Part shown: positions 57,201-64,000 of the stretch, piece after piece | Position numbering within the stretch: position 1 is the stretch's first letter | How the letters are laid out: each line of letters begins with the position of its first letter | Origin: Pseudomonas viciae | GTDB taxonomy: Bacteria; Pseudomonadota; Gammaproteobacteria; Pseudomonadales; Pseudomonadaceae | DNA length: 64,000 nucleotides | Assembly: GCF_004786035.1 (NCBI RefSeq) | Contig: NZ_CP035088.1 | Span: 5,727,001-5,791,000, forward strand | Direction of reading: 5' to 3' | Notes under the pieces: generated by a model | Databases searched by the model: none | Told to the model about the DNA's origin: nothing | The model's input: only the letters and a program-made list of their open reading frames with translations | Program-made: the position numbers and the translations under genes

Positions 57201-57977
57201 TTACCAATAGTTTTCCACCGCCACCTGACCCGGCCGGCGGGTAAGGCTCAGTTGCAGGCCCCGGGTCTTGAGCAGCTTGCGGGTGTCGTCGATCATTTGC
57301 GGGTTGCCGCATAGCATCACCCGCGAGTGTTCTGGCGTCAGCTCGATGCCAGCCACCCGCTCCAACTCGCCATTTTCGATCAGCGTGGTGATCCGTCCAC
57401 TGAGCGCACCCGGATGCGGCTCACGGGTCACGGTCGCGATGAAACGAAACTTATGGGCGTACTCGGCCAGGTAGTCGCGCTGGACCAGCCCTTTGATCAG
57501 CTCCTGATACGCCAGCTCCTGCGCCTCGCGCACGCTGTACACCAGGATGATGCGCTCGAATTTTTCCCAGACTTCGAAATCCTGGAGAATCGAAAGGAAC
57601 GGCGCAACACCCGTGCCCGTGGACAACAGCCACAAATCGCGCCCATCAACGAAGCGATCCAGCGTCAGGTAGCCAAAAGCCTGGCGATCCACCAACAGGC
57701 TGTCACCTGGTTTTAAGCGGCTAAGTTCGCTGGTGAACTCGCCATCCGGAACCACGATGGAAAAAAACTCAAGGAACTCGTCGAAGGGCGAAGACACCAT
57801 GGAGTACGCTCGCCAGACGGTGGTCCCATCCGCCTTGACCACGCCCAGCCGGGCGAACTGACCCGCGCGGAAACGAAAACCGCGATCCCGGGTGGTGCGT
57901 AAAGTAAACAAATGAGATGTCAATGGCTGAACATCGAGCAGGGTCTGGCGGGTGAACTTCTCTGCGCTATCGGTCAT
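57201..57977 (-). CDS. fpr: ferredoxin/flavodoxin-NADP+ reductase (subclass I, bacterial)
   Basis: This 258-residue FAD enzyme moves electrons between NADPH and ferredoxin or flavodoxin, supporting Fe-S repair and oxidative-stress defence. The FAD site is RAYSMVSSPFDEFLEFFSIVVPDGEFT, the NADP site STGTGVAPFLSIL, and the C-terminus VENYW ends in an aromatic residue as in short Fprs. The ATG at 57975-57977 gives MTDSAEKFTRQTLLDV. It matches PA4615 in order after mscL. Confidence 0.92.
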   Translation of the reverse strand: MTDSAEKFTRQTLLDVQPLTSHLFTLRTTRDRGFRFRAGQFARLGVVKADGTTVWRAYSMVSSPFDEFLEFFSIVVPDGEFTSELSRLKPGDSLLVDRQAFGYLTLDRFVDGRDLWLLSTGTGVAPFLSILQDFEVWEKFERIILVYSVREAQELAYQELIKGLVQRDYLAEYAHKFRFIATVTREPHPGALSGRITTLIENGELERVAGIELTPEHSRVMLCGNPQMIDDTRKLLKTRGLQLSLTRRPGQVAVENYW

Positions 57978-58102
57978 GAGCCACTCCGTTGAGACTAGGA
58001 ATACAGTGTCCCGCAAAGTGAGCCGTTTAACCACCGACCCGCGAGTAGTGGCATTTCGTCATAAGCGCCAACCTTGCCCACCTGAATCTTCCACCGAAGT
58101 TA

Positions 58103-58123
58103 TACAAGTGCAAGACACTTGTA
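58103..58123. promoter_or_regulatory. perfect dyad in the fpr-luxR intergenic region
   Basis: TACAAGTG and CACTTGTA are eight-base perfect arms with a CAAGA centre. It lies about 125 bases before fpr and 147 before the luxR-type gene, so it may serve either. It does not match the lux-box consensus well. Confidence 0.45.
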
Positions 58124-58196
58124 AAAATAAACAACTAAACAAACTGAGCCTGATATTACGCAAATGTAAGTAAACATAAAAAATTCAACTACAAGT

Positions 58197-58210
58197 TAGG
58201 AATAGTCCTA
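58197..58210. promoter_or_regulatory. short dyad close to the luxR-type start
   Basis: TAGGA and TCCTA flank ATAG. A possible -10 TACACT overlaps its right edge (58209-58214), so a bound protein could act on this promoter. Confidence 0.3.
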
Positions 58211-58269
58211 CACTGAATTTTCGCATCATGGATTGGATCCGCATGGACGACTCAACCCAGGAGAGAGCG

Positions 58270-58983
58270 ATGGACAAGTGGAAAGACTTGCAGCTGAGGA
58301 AGTTATCCTGTGAGAAAGACCTGCAAACAGCCTATCGGCTGACCCTGAATTTCTTTAACAATCAGGGATTTGAATACTGCGCATTTGCGGCCTACCTCGG
58401 GACTCCCGATAAGCACACCGGCAAAGTGAACCTGAATAACTACCCGTATGGATGGGACAGGTTTTATGAACAGAACGGCCACGCTTCGAATGACCCAGTA
58501 ATAGCACATTGCAATCAATCCCCTCTCCCCATCCTCTGGGACGAACAGGTTTTTGCCCGTGCACCGAAGTTATGGCGCGAACTTAATCGACAAGGACTCA
58601 AATACGGTTGGACCCAAGCGGTTCATGATGAGCTGGGTGCGCATTACAGCCTGTTCAGCCTCGCACGGACTCATCGCGCCATCGATATCGAGGAGCACTA
58701 TGGAAATCTCGGCTACGCCATTTTCGCCAGTCGAAGGCTGCATGCACTGGCGAGCAAAAAACTATCCGAGTCCATCGCCGACACGCGCAAATATCACCTG
58801 TCGCCAAGAGAGATCGAAGTGTTGAGGTGGTCTGCCGAAGGGAAGACCGCGTCGGAAGTGGGCAGGATCCTCTGTCTTTCCGAGCGCACGGTGAACTTCC
58901 ATGTCTGCAGTTGCATGCGCAAGCTGAACGTCAGCAACAAAATTTCTGCAGTGGCCAAAGCGGCCCATATCCACGTGATCTGA
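58270..58983 (+). CDS. LuxR-family quorum-sensing regulator without LuxI (LuxR solo)
   Basis: This 237-residue regulator has an N-terminal acyl-homoserine-lactone-binding domain (about 20-165) and a C-terminal LuxR helix-turn-helix (about 176-233, LSPREIEVLRWSAEGKTASEVGRIL). All six residues conserved in autoinducer binders are present: W62, Y66, D75, P76, W90 and G113 (TraR W57, Y61, D70, P71, W85, G113). The ATG at 58270 follows CAGGAG; upstream ATGs lack such a site. No luxI gene lies nearby, so it may sense signals made elsewhere in the genome or by neighbours. Confidence 0.9.
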   Translation: MDKWKDLQLRKLSCEKDLQTAYRLTLNFFNNQGFEYCAFAAYLGTPDKHTGKVNLNNYPYGWDRFYEQNGHASNDPVIAHCNQSPLPILWDEQVFARAPKLWRELNRQGLKYGWTQAVHDELGAHYSLFSLARTHRAIDIEEHYGNLGYAIFASRRLHALASKKLSESIADTRKYHLSPREIEVLRWSAEGKTASEVGRILCLSERTVNFHVCSCMRKLNVSNKISAVAKAAHIHVI

Positions 58984-59164
58984 ACAGCGAGCCGGCCTTG
59001 CCATCTTAAAAACCCGCGAGTAATGCACAGCAAAAAAACGTACCATTTACGGCTCCACTTGAATGATGCCGCTTCTTGCACACGGCGCAGTTCATTCAGG
59101 CGGTCCCGCTGAAACACCTGCCTCAGGGGCAGCGGGACATTCGTTGATTTCCAGAGTCCCAGCC

Positions 59165-60289
59165 ATGCCCTTGCTCGACAGTCCCTTTGCCCAACTCGAC
59201 CTGATCCGCCAACCCGAACAGCAGAACGAACCGCTGCAAGCCTTCGACGCGGCCGATGAATACCTGCTCGCGTATCTGGCCGAACAGCAACCAGCCGCGC
59301 AGACCCGGGTCCTGGTGCTCAATGACAGCTTCGGCGCCCTGGCAGCCAGCCTGGCCGGCAAGGTTGAAGTGATCAGCAGTGGCGACTCGTTCCTGGCCTT
59401 GCAGGCGCTGGAGAAAAACCTGGTGCGCAACGGCCGTCCCTTCGATGCAGTGCCGGCATTGCCCGCCAGCGAGGCGTTCACCGGGCCTTTTGATCGCGTG
59501 CTGATCAAAGTGCCAAAAACCCTGGCCCTGCTGGAGGAACAACTGATTCGCCTGCAAGGCCAACTGGCGCCTGGAGCCCAGGTGATTGCCGCGGCAATGG
59601 TCAAGCATCTGCCCCGAGCCGCTGGCGACCTCTTGGAGCGCTACATCGGCCCGGTGCAAGCCTCCCTGGCGGTGAAAAAGGCTCGCCTGCTGATCGCTAC
59701 ACCAGACACCAGGACCCCGGCCGTATCGCCCTACCCCACCCGATACTGGCTGGACGAACCGAAGATCGAACTGCTCAACCACGCCAATGTGTTCTGCCGT
59801 GAAGGCCTGGACATCGGTACCCGGGCATTCCTGCCGCACCTGCCGAAAAACCTGGGAACGGCCCAGGTCGCGGACCTGGGCTGCGGCAATGGCGTGCTGG
59901 CAATCGCCAGCGCCCTGCAAAACCCCGAGGCCCGCTACACCCTGGTGGACGAGTCATACATGGCCGTGCAATCGGCCGCCGAGAACTGGCGAGCCGCCTT
60001 GGGCGAGCGCGAGGCGATCATCCGAGCCGGTGACGGTTTGGCCGGGCAGGAGGCGCAGTCCCTGGATGTGGTGCTGTGCAACCCACCCTTTCACCAACAG
60101 CAAGTGGTAGGTGACTTCCTCGCCTGGCGGATGTTCCAGCAGGCTCGCGAAGCCTTGGTGGTCGGTGGTGCGTTGTACATCGTGGGTAACCGGCACCTGG
60201 GCTACCACAGCAAACTGGCGCGGCTGTTCCGGGGCGTCGAGCAAGTGGCCGCCACGCCGAAATTCGTGATTCTCAAAGCCCGGAAATAA
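59165..60289 (+). CDS. rlmG: 23S rRNA G1835 methyltransferase RlmG
   Basis: This 374-residue SAM-dependent methyltransferase has the RlmG plan of a duplicated methyltransferase fold. The C-terminal active domain has VADLGCGNGVLAIA (SAM binding) and NPPFHQQ (N2-guanine catalysis); the N-terminal domain includes EAADEYLL-like DAADEYLLAYL and VLIKVPKTLALLEEQL. Length and these stretches agree with E. coli RlmG rather than the shorter RsmC. The ATG giving MPLLDSPFAQLDLI is chosen; the frame is open upstream without similarity. Confidence 0.9.
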   Translation: MPLLDSPFAQLDLIRQPEQQNEPLQAFDAADEYLLAYLAEQQPAAQTRVLVLNDSFGALAASLAGKVEVISSGDSFLALQALEKNLVRNGRPFDAVPALPASEAFTGPFDRVLIKVPKTLALLEEQLIRLQGQLAPGAQVIAAAMVKHLPRAAGDLLERYIGPVQASLAVKKARLLIATPDTRTPAVSPYPTRYWLDEPKIELLNHANVFCREGLDIGTRAFLPHLPKNLGTAQVADLGCGNGVLAIASALQNPEARYTLVDESYMAVQSAAENWRAALGEREAIIRAGDGLAGQEAQSLDVVLCNPPFHQQQVVGDFLAWRMFQQAREALVVGGALYIVGNRHLGYHSKLARLFRGVEQVAATPKFVILKARK

Positions 60290-60299
60290 ATCATCCGCA

Positions 60300-60322
60300 G
60301 TGGGAGCAAAGCTTGCTCCCAC
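60300..60322. repeat. single REP palindrome
   Basis: GTGGGAGCAA and TTGCTCCCAC meet head to head, a compact hairpin 10 bases after the rlmG stop and 7 bases past the DUF2474 stop. It may terminate both converging transcripts. Confidence 0.7.
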
Positions 60323-60329
60323 CGGCACA

Positions 60330-60494
60330 TCAGTGAGTGGTCAGGCCCGCGGCGCTCATGAACATCCGCATCAGGCTGGCGACGATAAACAGCGCCAGCA
60401 CACTCCCCGCCCAGATCAGCGCCAGCCAGCCGAGCCGTTGCCAGAGCGGCTTGCGCTCGGCCGCTTCGATGTCTTTCAAATCAGGTCTGGCCAT
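60330..60494 (-). CDS. DUF2474 mini-subunit of the Cio oxidase
   Basis: This 54-residue protein (MARPDLKDIEAAERKPLWQRLGWLALIWAGSVLALFIVASLMRMFM...) has one membrane helix at about residues 22-46 and a short cytoplasmic start. Such DUF2474 proteins follow cioAB genes and are thought to be the counterpart of CydX/CydS small subunits of bd oxidases. GAGGTG precedes the ATG, 21 bases after cioB. It was found by reading the minus strand after cioB. Confidence 0.85.
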   Translation of the reverse strand: MARPDLKDIEAAERKPLWQRLGWLALIWAGSVLALFIVASLMRMFMSAAGLTTH

Positions 60495-60515
60495 GCTCAA
60501 CACCTCGCAGGTCGA

Positions 60516-61523
60516 TCAATGGTAGCCGTCGTCGTGGGTCACCTTGCCGCGGAACACGTAGTAGCTCCAGAAGGTGTACACCAGGATCAACGGGATGATG
60601 AACAGCGTACCGACCAACATGAAGCCCTGGCTCTGGGGCGGTGACGAGGCGTCCCAGATCGAGATGGACGGCGGCACGATATTCGGCCACAGGCTGATGC
60701 CCAGGCCGCTGTAGCCGAGGAAGATCAGCACCAAGGTCAGGATAAATGGCGTGTAATTGGCGTTGCGCGCCACTGCGCGAAACAAGCCGTACATGGTCAC
60801 CAGCACCAGAATCGGCACCGGCAGGAACCAGAACAGGTTCGGCAGGGTGAACCAGCGGGCCGCGATATCAGCGTGGGCCAGTGGGGTCCAGATGCTGACG
60901 ATACCGATCACTGCCAGCACGACGAACGCCAGCGGCCTGGCCAAGTCATGCATCTGCTCTTGCAATTTGCCTTCGGTCTTCATGATCAGCCAGGTGCAGC
61001 CGAGCAAGGCATAGGCCGCGATCAACGCCAGGCCGCAGAACATCGTGAACGGCGTGAACCAGTCCAAGGAGCCCCCGGCGAACTGGCGATTGACCACTTC
61101 GAAGCCATCGATGAACGCGCCCAGCGCCACGCCCTGGAAGAAGGTGGCCGTCAGCGAACCGCCGATGAACGCCTTGTCCCACAGGTGCCGCTTGTCAGCC
61201 TTGGCCTTGAAGCGGAATTCGAAGGCCACGCCCCGGAAGATCAGGCCGATGAGCATCAGGATCAATGGCAGGTACAGCGCCGAAAGCACCACCGAATAGG
61301 CCAGCGGAAATGCCCCGAACAGACCGGCACCGCCCAGCACCAGCCAGGTTTCGTTGCCGTCCCAGACCGGCGCCACGGTGTTCATCATCACATCACGGTC
61401 GCGCTCGCCCTTGACGAAGGGGAAGAGAATGCCGATTCCCAGGTCGAAGCCGTCCATGACCACGTACATCATGATGCCGAAGATGATGACCACGGCCCAG
61501 ATCAGCGGAAGATCAATACCCAT
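60516..61523 (-). CDS. cioB: cyanide-insensitive quinol oxidase subunit II CioB
   Basis: This 335-residue membrane protein with about eight or nine helices is subunit II of a bd-type oxidase (MYVVMDGFDLGIGILFPFV, VAPVWDGNETWLVLGGAGLFGAFP). It stabilises the haem subunit CioA. Three bases separate it from cioA, and AAGGGG lies over the end of cioA, so the two are coupled. Confidence 0.93.
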   Translation of the reverse strand: MGIDLPLIWAVVIIFGIMMYVVMDGFDLGIGILFPFVKGERDRDVMMNTVAPVWDGNETWLVLGGAGLFGAFPLAYSVVLSALYLPLILMLIGLIFRGVAFEFRFKAKADKRHLWDKAFIGGSLTATFFQGVALGAFIDGFEVVNRQFAGGSLDWFTPFTMFCGLALIAAYALLGCTWLIMKTEGKLQEQMHDLARPLAFVVLAVIGIVSIWTPLAHADIAARWFTLPNLFWFLPVPILVLVTMYGLFRAVARNANYTPFILTLVLIFLGYSGLGISLWPNIVPPSISIWDASSPPQSQGFMLVGTLFIIPLILVYTFWSYYVFRGKVTHDDGYH

Positions 61524-61526
61524 GAC

Positions 61527-62963
61527 TCAATTCCCCTTGTTCGAGCGGTCGGTTGTGTCCACGTCTTCGCCGTCGTCGGCGGCCGACAATGGTCGGGCCG
61601 GCGTACGTTTCTGGCCTGGGCCACCATCGCTCGGCTCGGCTTCGTGGGCCTCAGGGCCCTTGCGCACCAGGCGCATCATGTAACTCAAGCCGGCGCCGAA
61701 CAGCGCGAAATACACCACGACGAACAGCACCAGGGTGATGCTCATCTGCGCAAAACTGTGGCCGGAGGAAGCATCGGCCGTGCGCATCAGTCCGTAGACC
61801 ACCCAAGGCTGGCGACCGATTTCAGTGGTGAACCAGCCGGCCAGGATCGCAATCAGGCCGGACGGTCCCATCCACAGCACCATGTAGAGGAACGGTCGGG
61901 ATTGATAGATCCGATCCTTGCGGCGCAGCCACAGGCTGCACAGGCCGGTGAAAATCATCAGCAAGCCAAGGCCGACCATGACCCGGAACGACCAGAACAC
62001 GATGGTCGAATTCGGTCGGTCCTCAGGTGGGAACTCCTTGAGGGCTGGCACCTGTTTGTCCAGGCTGTGGGTCAGGATCAGGCTCCCCAGGTAGGGGATC
62101 TCCACAGCGAACCGGGTCTTCTCGGCCTGCATGTCCGGCCAACCAAACAGAATCAGCGGGGTCGGCTCGTTGCCGACGTTCTCCCAGTGACCTTCGATGG
62201 CGGCGATCTTCGCCGGTTGATGCTTGAGGGTGTTGAGGCCATGGAAGTCACCGATGACCGCCTGGATCGGCGCCACCAGCAAAGCCATCCACATCGCCAT
62301 CGACAGCATGCGGCGGATGGCCGGGGTATCGCGACCGCGCAACAAATGCCAGGCCGCTGACGAGCCCACAAAGAACGCCGTCGCGACAAACGCCGCCGTG
62401 GACATGTGCAACAGGCGATAAGGGAATGAGGGGTTGAACACCACCGCCAGCCAGTCCACCGGAATCACCCGGCCATCAATGATTTCGTAGCCCTGCGGGG
62501 TCTGCATCCAGCTGTTGGACGACAGAATCCAGAAGGTAGAGATCAGTGTGCCGATTGCTACCATCACTGTGGAGAAGAAGTGCAAGCCACGGCCGACGCG
62601 ATTCCAGCCGAACAGCATCACGCCAAGGAAACCCGCCTCGAGGAAGAATGCCGTGAGCACCTCGTAGGTCAGCAGCGGCCCGGTTACCGCCCCGGCGAAG
62701 TCCGAGAAACGGCTCCAGTTGGTGCCGAACTGATAGGCCATGACCAATCCGGACACCACCCCCATGCCGAAGTTGACGGCAAAGATCTTCGACCAGAAGT
62801 GGTACAGGTCGCGGTAGGTGTCATCGCGAGTCTTGAGCCACAGGCCTTCGAGCACCGCCAGGTAACTCGCCAGGCCAATGGTGATGGCCGGGAACAGGAT
62901 GTGGAACGAGATGGTGAACGCGAACTGGATTCGGGCGAGATCGAGCGCCTCCAAACCGAACAT
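61527..62963 (-). CDS. cioA: cyanide-insensitive quinol oxidase subunit I CioA
   Basis: This 478-residue subunit I carries the haems and quinol site of a bd-type oxidase. The haem ligand His21 is in FTISFHILFPAITIG, and GRQPWVVYGLMRTADA is the conserved C-terminal loop. The Q loop after LILTHSLDKQVPALKEFPPEDRP is short, the mark of the CIO subfamily that resists cyanide and can lack haem d. The hydrophilic tail after residue 440 is unusual in charge but harmless. ANR and RoxSR control cioAB in P. aeruginosa. Confidence 0.93.
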   Translation of the reverse strand: MFGLEALDLARIQFAFTISFHILFPAITIGLASYLAVLEGLWLKTRDDTYRDLYHFWSKIFAVNFGMGVVSGLVMAYQFGTNWSRFSDFAGAVTGPLLTYEVLTAFFLEAGFLGVMLFGWNRVGRGLHFFSTVMVAIGTLISTFWILSSNSWMQTPQGYEIIDGRVIPVDWLAVVFNPSFPYRLLHMSTAAFVATAFFVGSSAAWHLLRGRDTPAIRRMLSMAMWMALLVAPIQAVIGDFHGLNTLKHQPAKIAAIEGHWENVGNEPTPLILFGWPDMQAEKTRFAVEIPYLGSLILTHSLDKQVPALKEFPPEDRPNSTIVFWSFRVMVGLGLLMIFTGLCSLWLRRKDRIYQSRPFLYMVLWMGPSGLIAILAGWFTTEIGRQPWVVYGLMRTADASSGHSFAQMSITLVLFVVVYFALFGAGLSYMMRLVRKGPEAHEAEPSDGGPGQKRTPARPLSAADDGEDVDTTDRSNKGN

Positions 62964-63118
62964 AAGTCTTCCTCTGTCAGGTAAAACCGGCTGCGGGCGG
63001 GGCCTGCATCACAATCCCCAGGGATATGGAGTGCGATGCTTTTCAAATCGTTCTTTTTAAAACCGTCACAACGCAGGACTCTGGCCGGATGGCCGCCAGC
63101 CCAACACTGCGAAGGGTG

Positions 63119-63132
63119 TTGATCTGGATCAA
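63119..63132. promoter_or_regulatory. perfect Anr/FNR box
   Basis: TTGAT-CTGG-ATCAA matches the Anr/Dnr/FNR consensus TTGATnnnnATCAA exactly. It lies 155 bases before cioA and 247 before the MFS gene. ANR represses cioAB in P. aeruginosa at low oxygen, so the most likely target is cioA. The symmetrical site cannot tell direction. Confidence 0.75.
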
Positions 63133-63231
63133 GCAATGCTCAAAGAGTAGCCGCATTATCGCCGATGAACGGCGTGGTCTTTTGTCGCGTGGCAGGTTGT
63201 CTCAGGCCGATCCAGAACGTTCCAGAGTACG

Positions 63232-63249
63232 CAGCTCCCTCGCCACAGG
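63232..63249. repeat. REP remnant
   Basis: GCTCCCTCGCCACAGG is the right end of a GTGGCGAGGGAGC-family REP with no partner. The rest of the 416-base gap between cioA and the MFS gene holds only the Anr box. Confidence 0.45.
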
Positions 63250-63379
63250 TGTCCACGATGTCCTTGACCTGAACAGTCCATAGGCGAAAGTAGATGTTTG
63301 GCTAACTATTTTTTCCGGCAAGCGTAATTTCCGGTTACAGCTCGGTGATAATCTCGATGCCTTCATCACCGGTCCCGTC

Positions 63380-64000
63380 ATGATGCCCAGCCAAGCACCG
63401 CTGCTGCTCCGTCACCACCGCCCGTTCATCGCCTTCTGGCTGGCCCGGATATTCACCGCCAGCGGTTTCCAGATGCTCACCGTGGCCATCGGCTGGAACC
63501 TCTACCAACTGACCGGCAACGTCTTGGACCTGGGCCTTGTGGGCCTGGTGGAGTTCGCGCCACGGGTGCTGTTCATGCTGCATACCGGGCACGTGGCTGA
63601 CCGTTATGACCGGCGCAAGGTCGCGGCCATCTGCCAGTCGCTACAGGCGTTGATTGCGCTGTCGCTGGCGATCGGCAGCGCCACCGACCATGTCACGCGG
63701 GAAATGATCTTCATCCTCGCCTTCCTGCTGGGCGCCGCCCGCTCCTTCGAAATGCCCACCACCCAGGCGCTGCTGCCGAGCATCGTGCCGGCCGCGCTGT
63801 TTCCCCGGGCCGTGGCCGCCGCCCAGTCGGCCCAACAATCGGCCACCATCGTTGCCCCGGCGCTCGGCGGTTTGCTCTACGCCTTCGGCAGCACCTGGGT
63901 CTATGGGCCGACCGTGCTGCTCTACATCATTGCCTGCTGCCTGATGCTCAACCTGCCTGCCCGGCAGACGCCGCTGAACAAAGGCAAGGCCACGATGGAT
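63380..64000 (+). CDS. MFS transporter, 5' part (cut by window end)
   Basis: The frame is open for 207 codons to the last base. It starts MMPSQAPLLLRHHRPFIAFW and shows hydrophobic helices at about 16-40, 48-70, 77-100, 105-130 and 142-190. The loop HVADRYDRRKVAA is MFS motif A (GxLADRxDRRK), typical of drug-exporter-like and enterobactin-exporter-like (EntS) families. Two ATG codons (63380 and 63383) are possible starts; neither has a strong ribosome binding site. The substrate cannot be told. Confidence 0.85.
   Translation, partial: MMPSQAPLLLRHHRPFIAFWLARIFTASGFQMLTVAIGWNLYQLTGNVLDLGLVGLVEFAPRVLFMLHTGHVADRYDRRKVAAICQSLQALIALSLAIGSATDHVTREMIFILAFLLGAARSFEMPTTQALLPSIVPAALFPRAVAAAQSAQQSATIVAPALGGLLYAFGSTWVYGPTVLLYIIACCLMLNLPARQTPLNKGKATMD

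Noticed and set aside
58103..58123. The dyad as a lux box for the LuxR solo
   Set aside because: It is symmetrical and of similar length, but the arms lack the CT...AG ends of known lux/las boxes, so it is listed only as an unassigned dyad.

Overview
The window looks like chromosome of a fluorescent Pseudomonas (P. fluorescens group). This rests on protein similarity that I recognise, on gene order that largely follows from memory the pilR-to-mscL stretch of P. aeruginosa PAO1 (roughly PA4547-PA4615), on high G+C, and on many REP/REPIN palindromes of the GTGGGAGC...GCTTGCTCGCGA and GTGGCGAGGGAGCTTGCTCCC kinds between genes. Almost everything is conserved core genome. No rRNA, tRNA, CRISPR array, prophage or IS element was seen.

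Layout. 1-39: the last codons of pilR. 125-2372: a DUF6124 protein, a structured intergenic repeat, and thiO. 2427-8691: type IV pilus minor pilin and tip adhesin operon fimU-pilV-pilW-pilX-pilY1-pilE (minus strand) with fimT divergent; the block is flipped relative to the PAO1 order and has no pilY2. 8645-16173: housekeeping genes ispH, fkpB-lspA-ileS-ribF and murJ. 16428-25036: rpsT, a periplasmic MORN/YwqK-repeat protein, creA, proB, obgE-rpmA-rplU, divergent ispB, a PhnA-like zinc-ribbon protein, and a small gene behind a Fur-box-like palindrome. 25152-33474: fklB, UPF0114, a Lon-like AAA protease, DUF3015 and DUF4105 proteins, a lipoprotein and a Gre-family factor.

33475-37325 is the stand-out region. 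It is a compact, visibly A+T-richer islet with two tiny lanthipeptide precursor genes and one intact class II lanthionine synthetase (lanM), but no transporter, leader protease, immunity or regulator gene. The precursor cores are arrays of Ser/Thr-x-x-x-Cys pentads, and the leader RNA of the first gene can fold into a hairpin whose edge meets the Shine-Dalgarno sequence.

37501-64000: ettA, the c-di-GMP enzyme morA, glyA, an A+T-rich orphan gene, a dicarboxylate-type symporter followed by two GntR regulators with matching operators, the pyruvate-transport trio cstA/btsT-ybdD-yjiA, the PilZ adaptor mapZ, radA, the peroxide-defence pair katB-ankB, mscL, fpr, a LuxR solo, rlmG, the cyanide-insensitive oxidase cioAB with a DUF2474 mini-subunit behind a perfect Anr box, and the 5' part of an MFS exporter cut by the window end.

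Functional themes are surface sensing and c-di-GMP (PilY1, MorA, MapZ), translation and envelope housekeeping, oxidative and respiratory stress (KatB/AnkB, Fpr, CioAB), carbon uptake (the DAACS symporter, CstA), and one probable secondary-metabolite locus.
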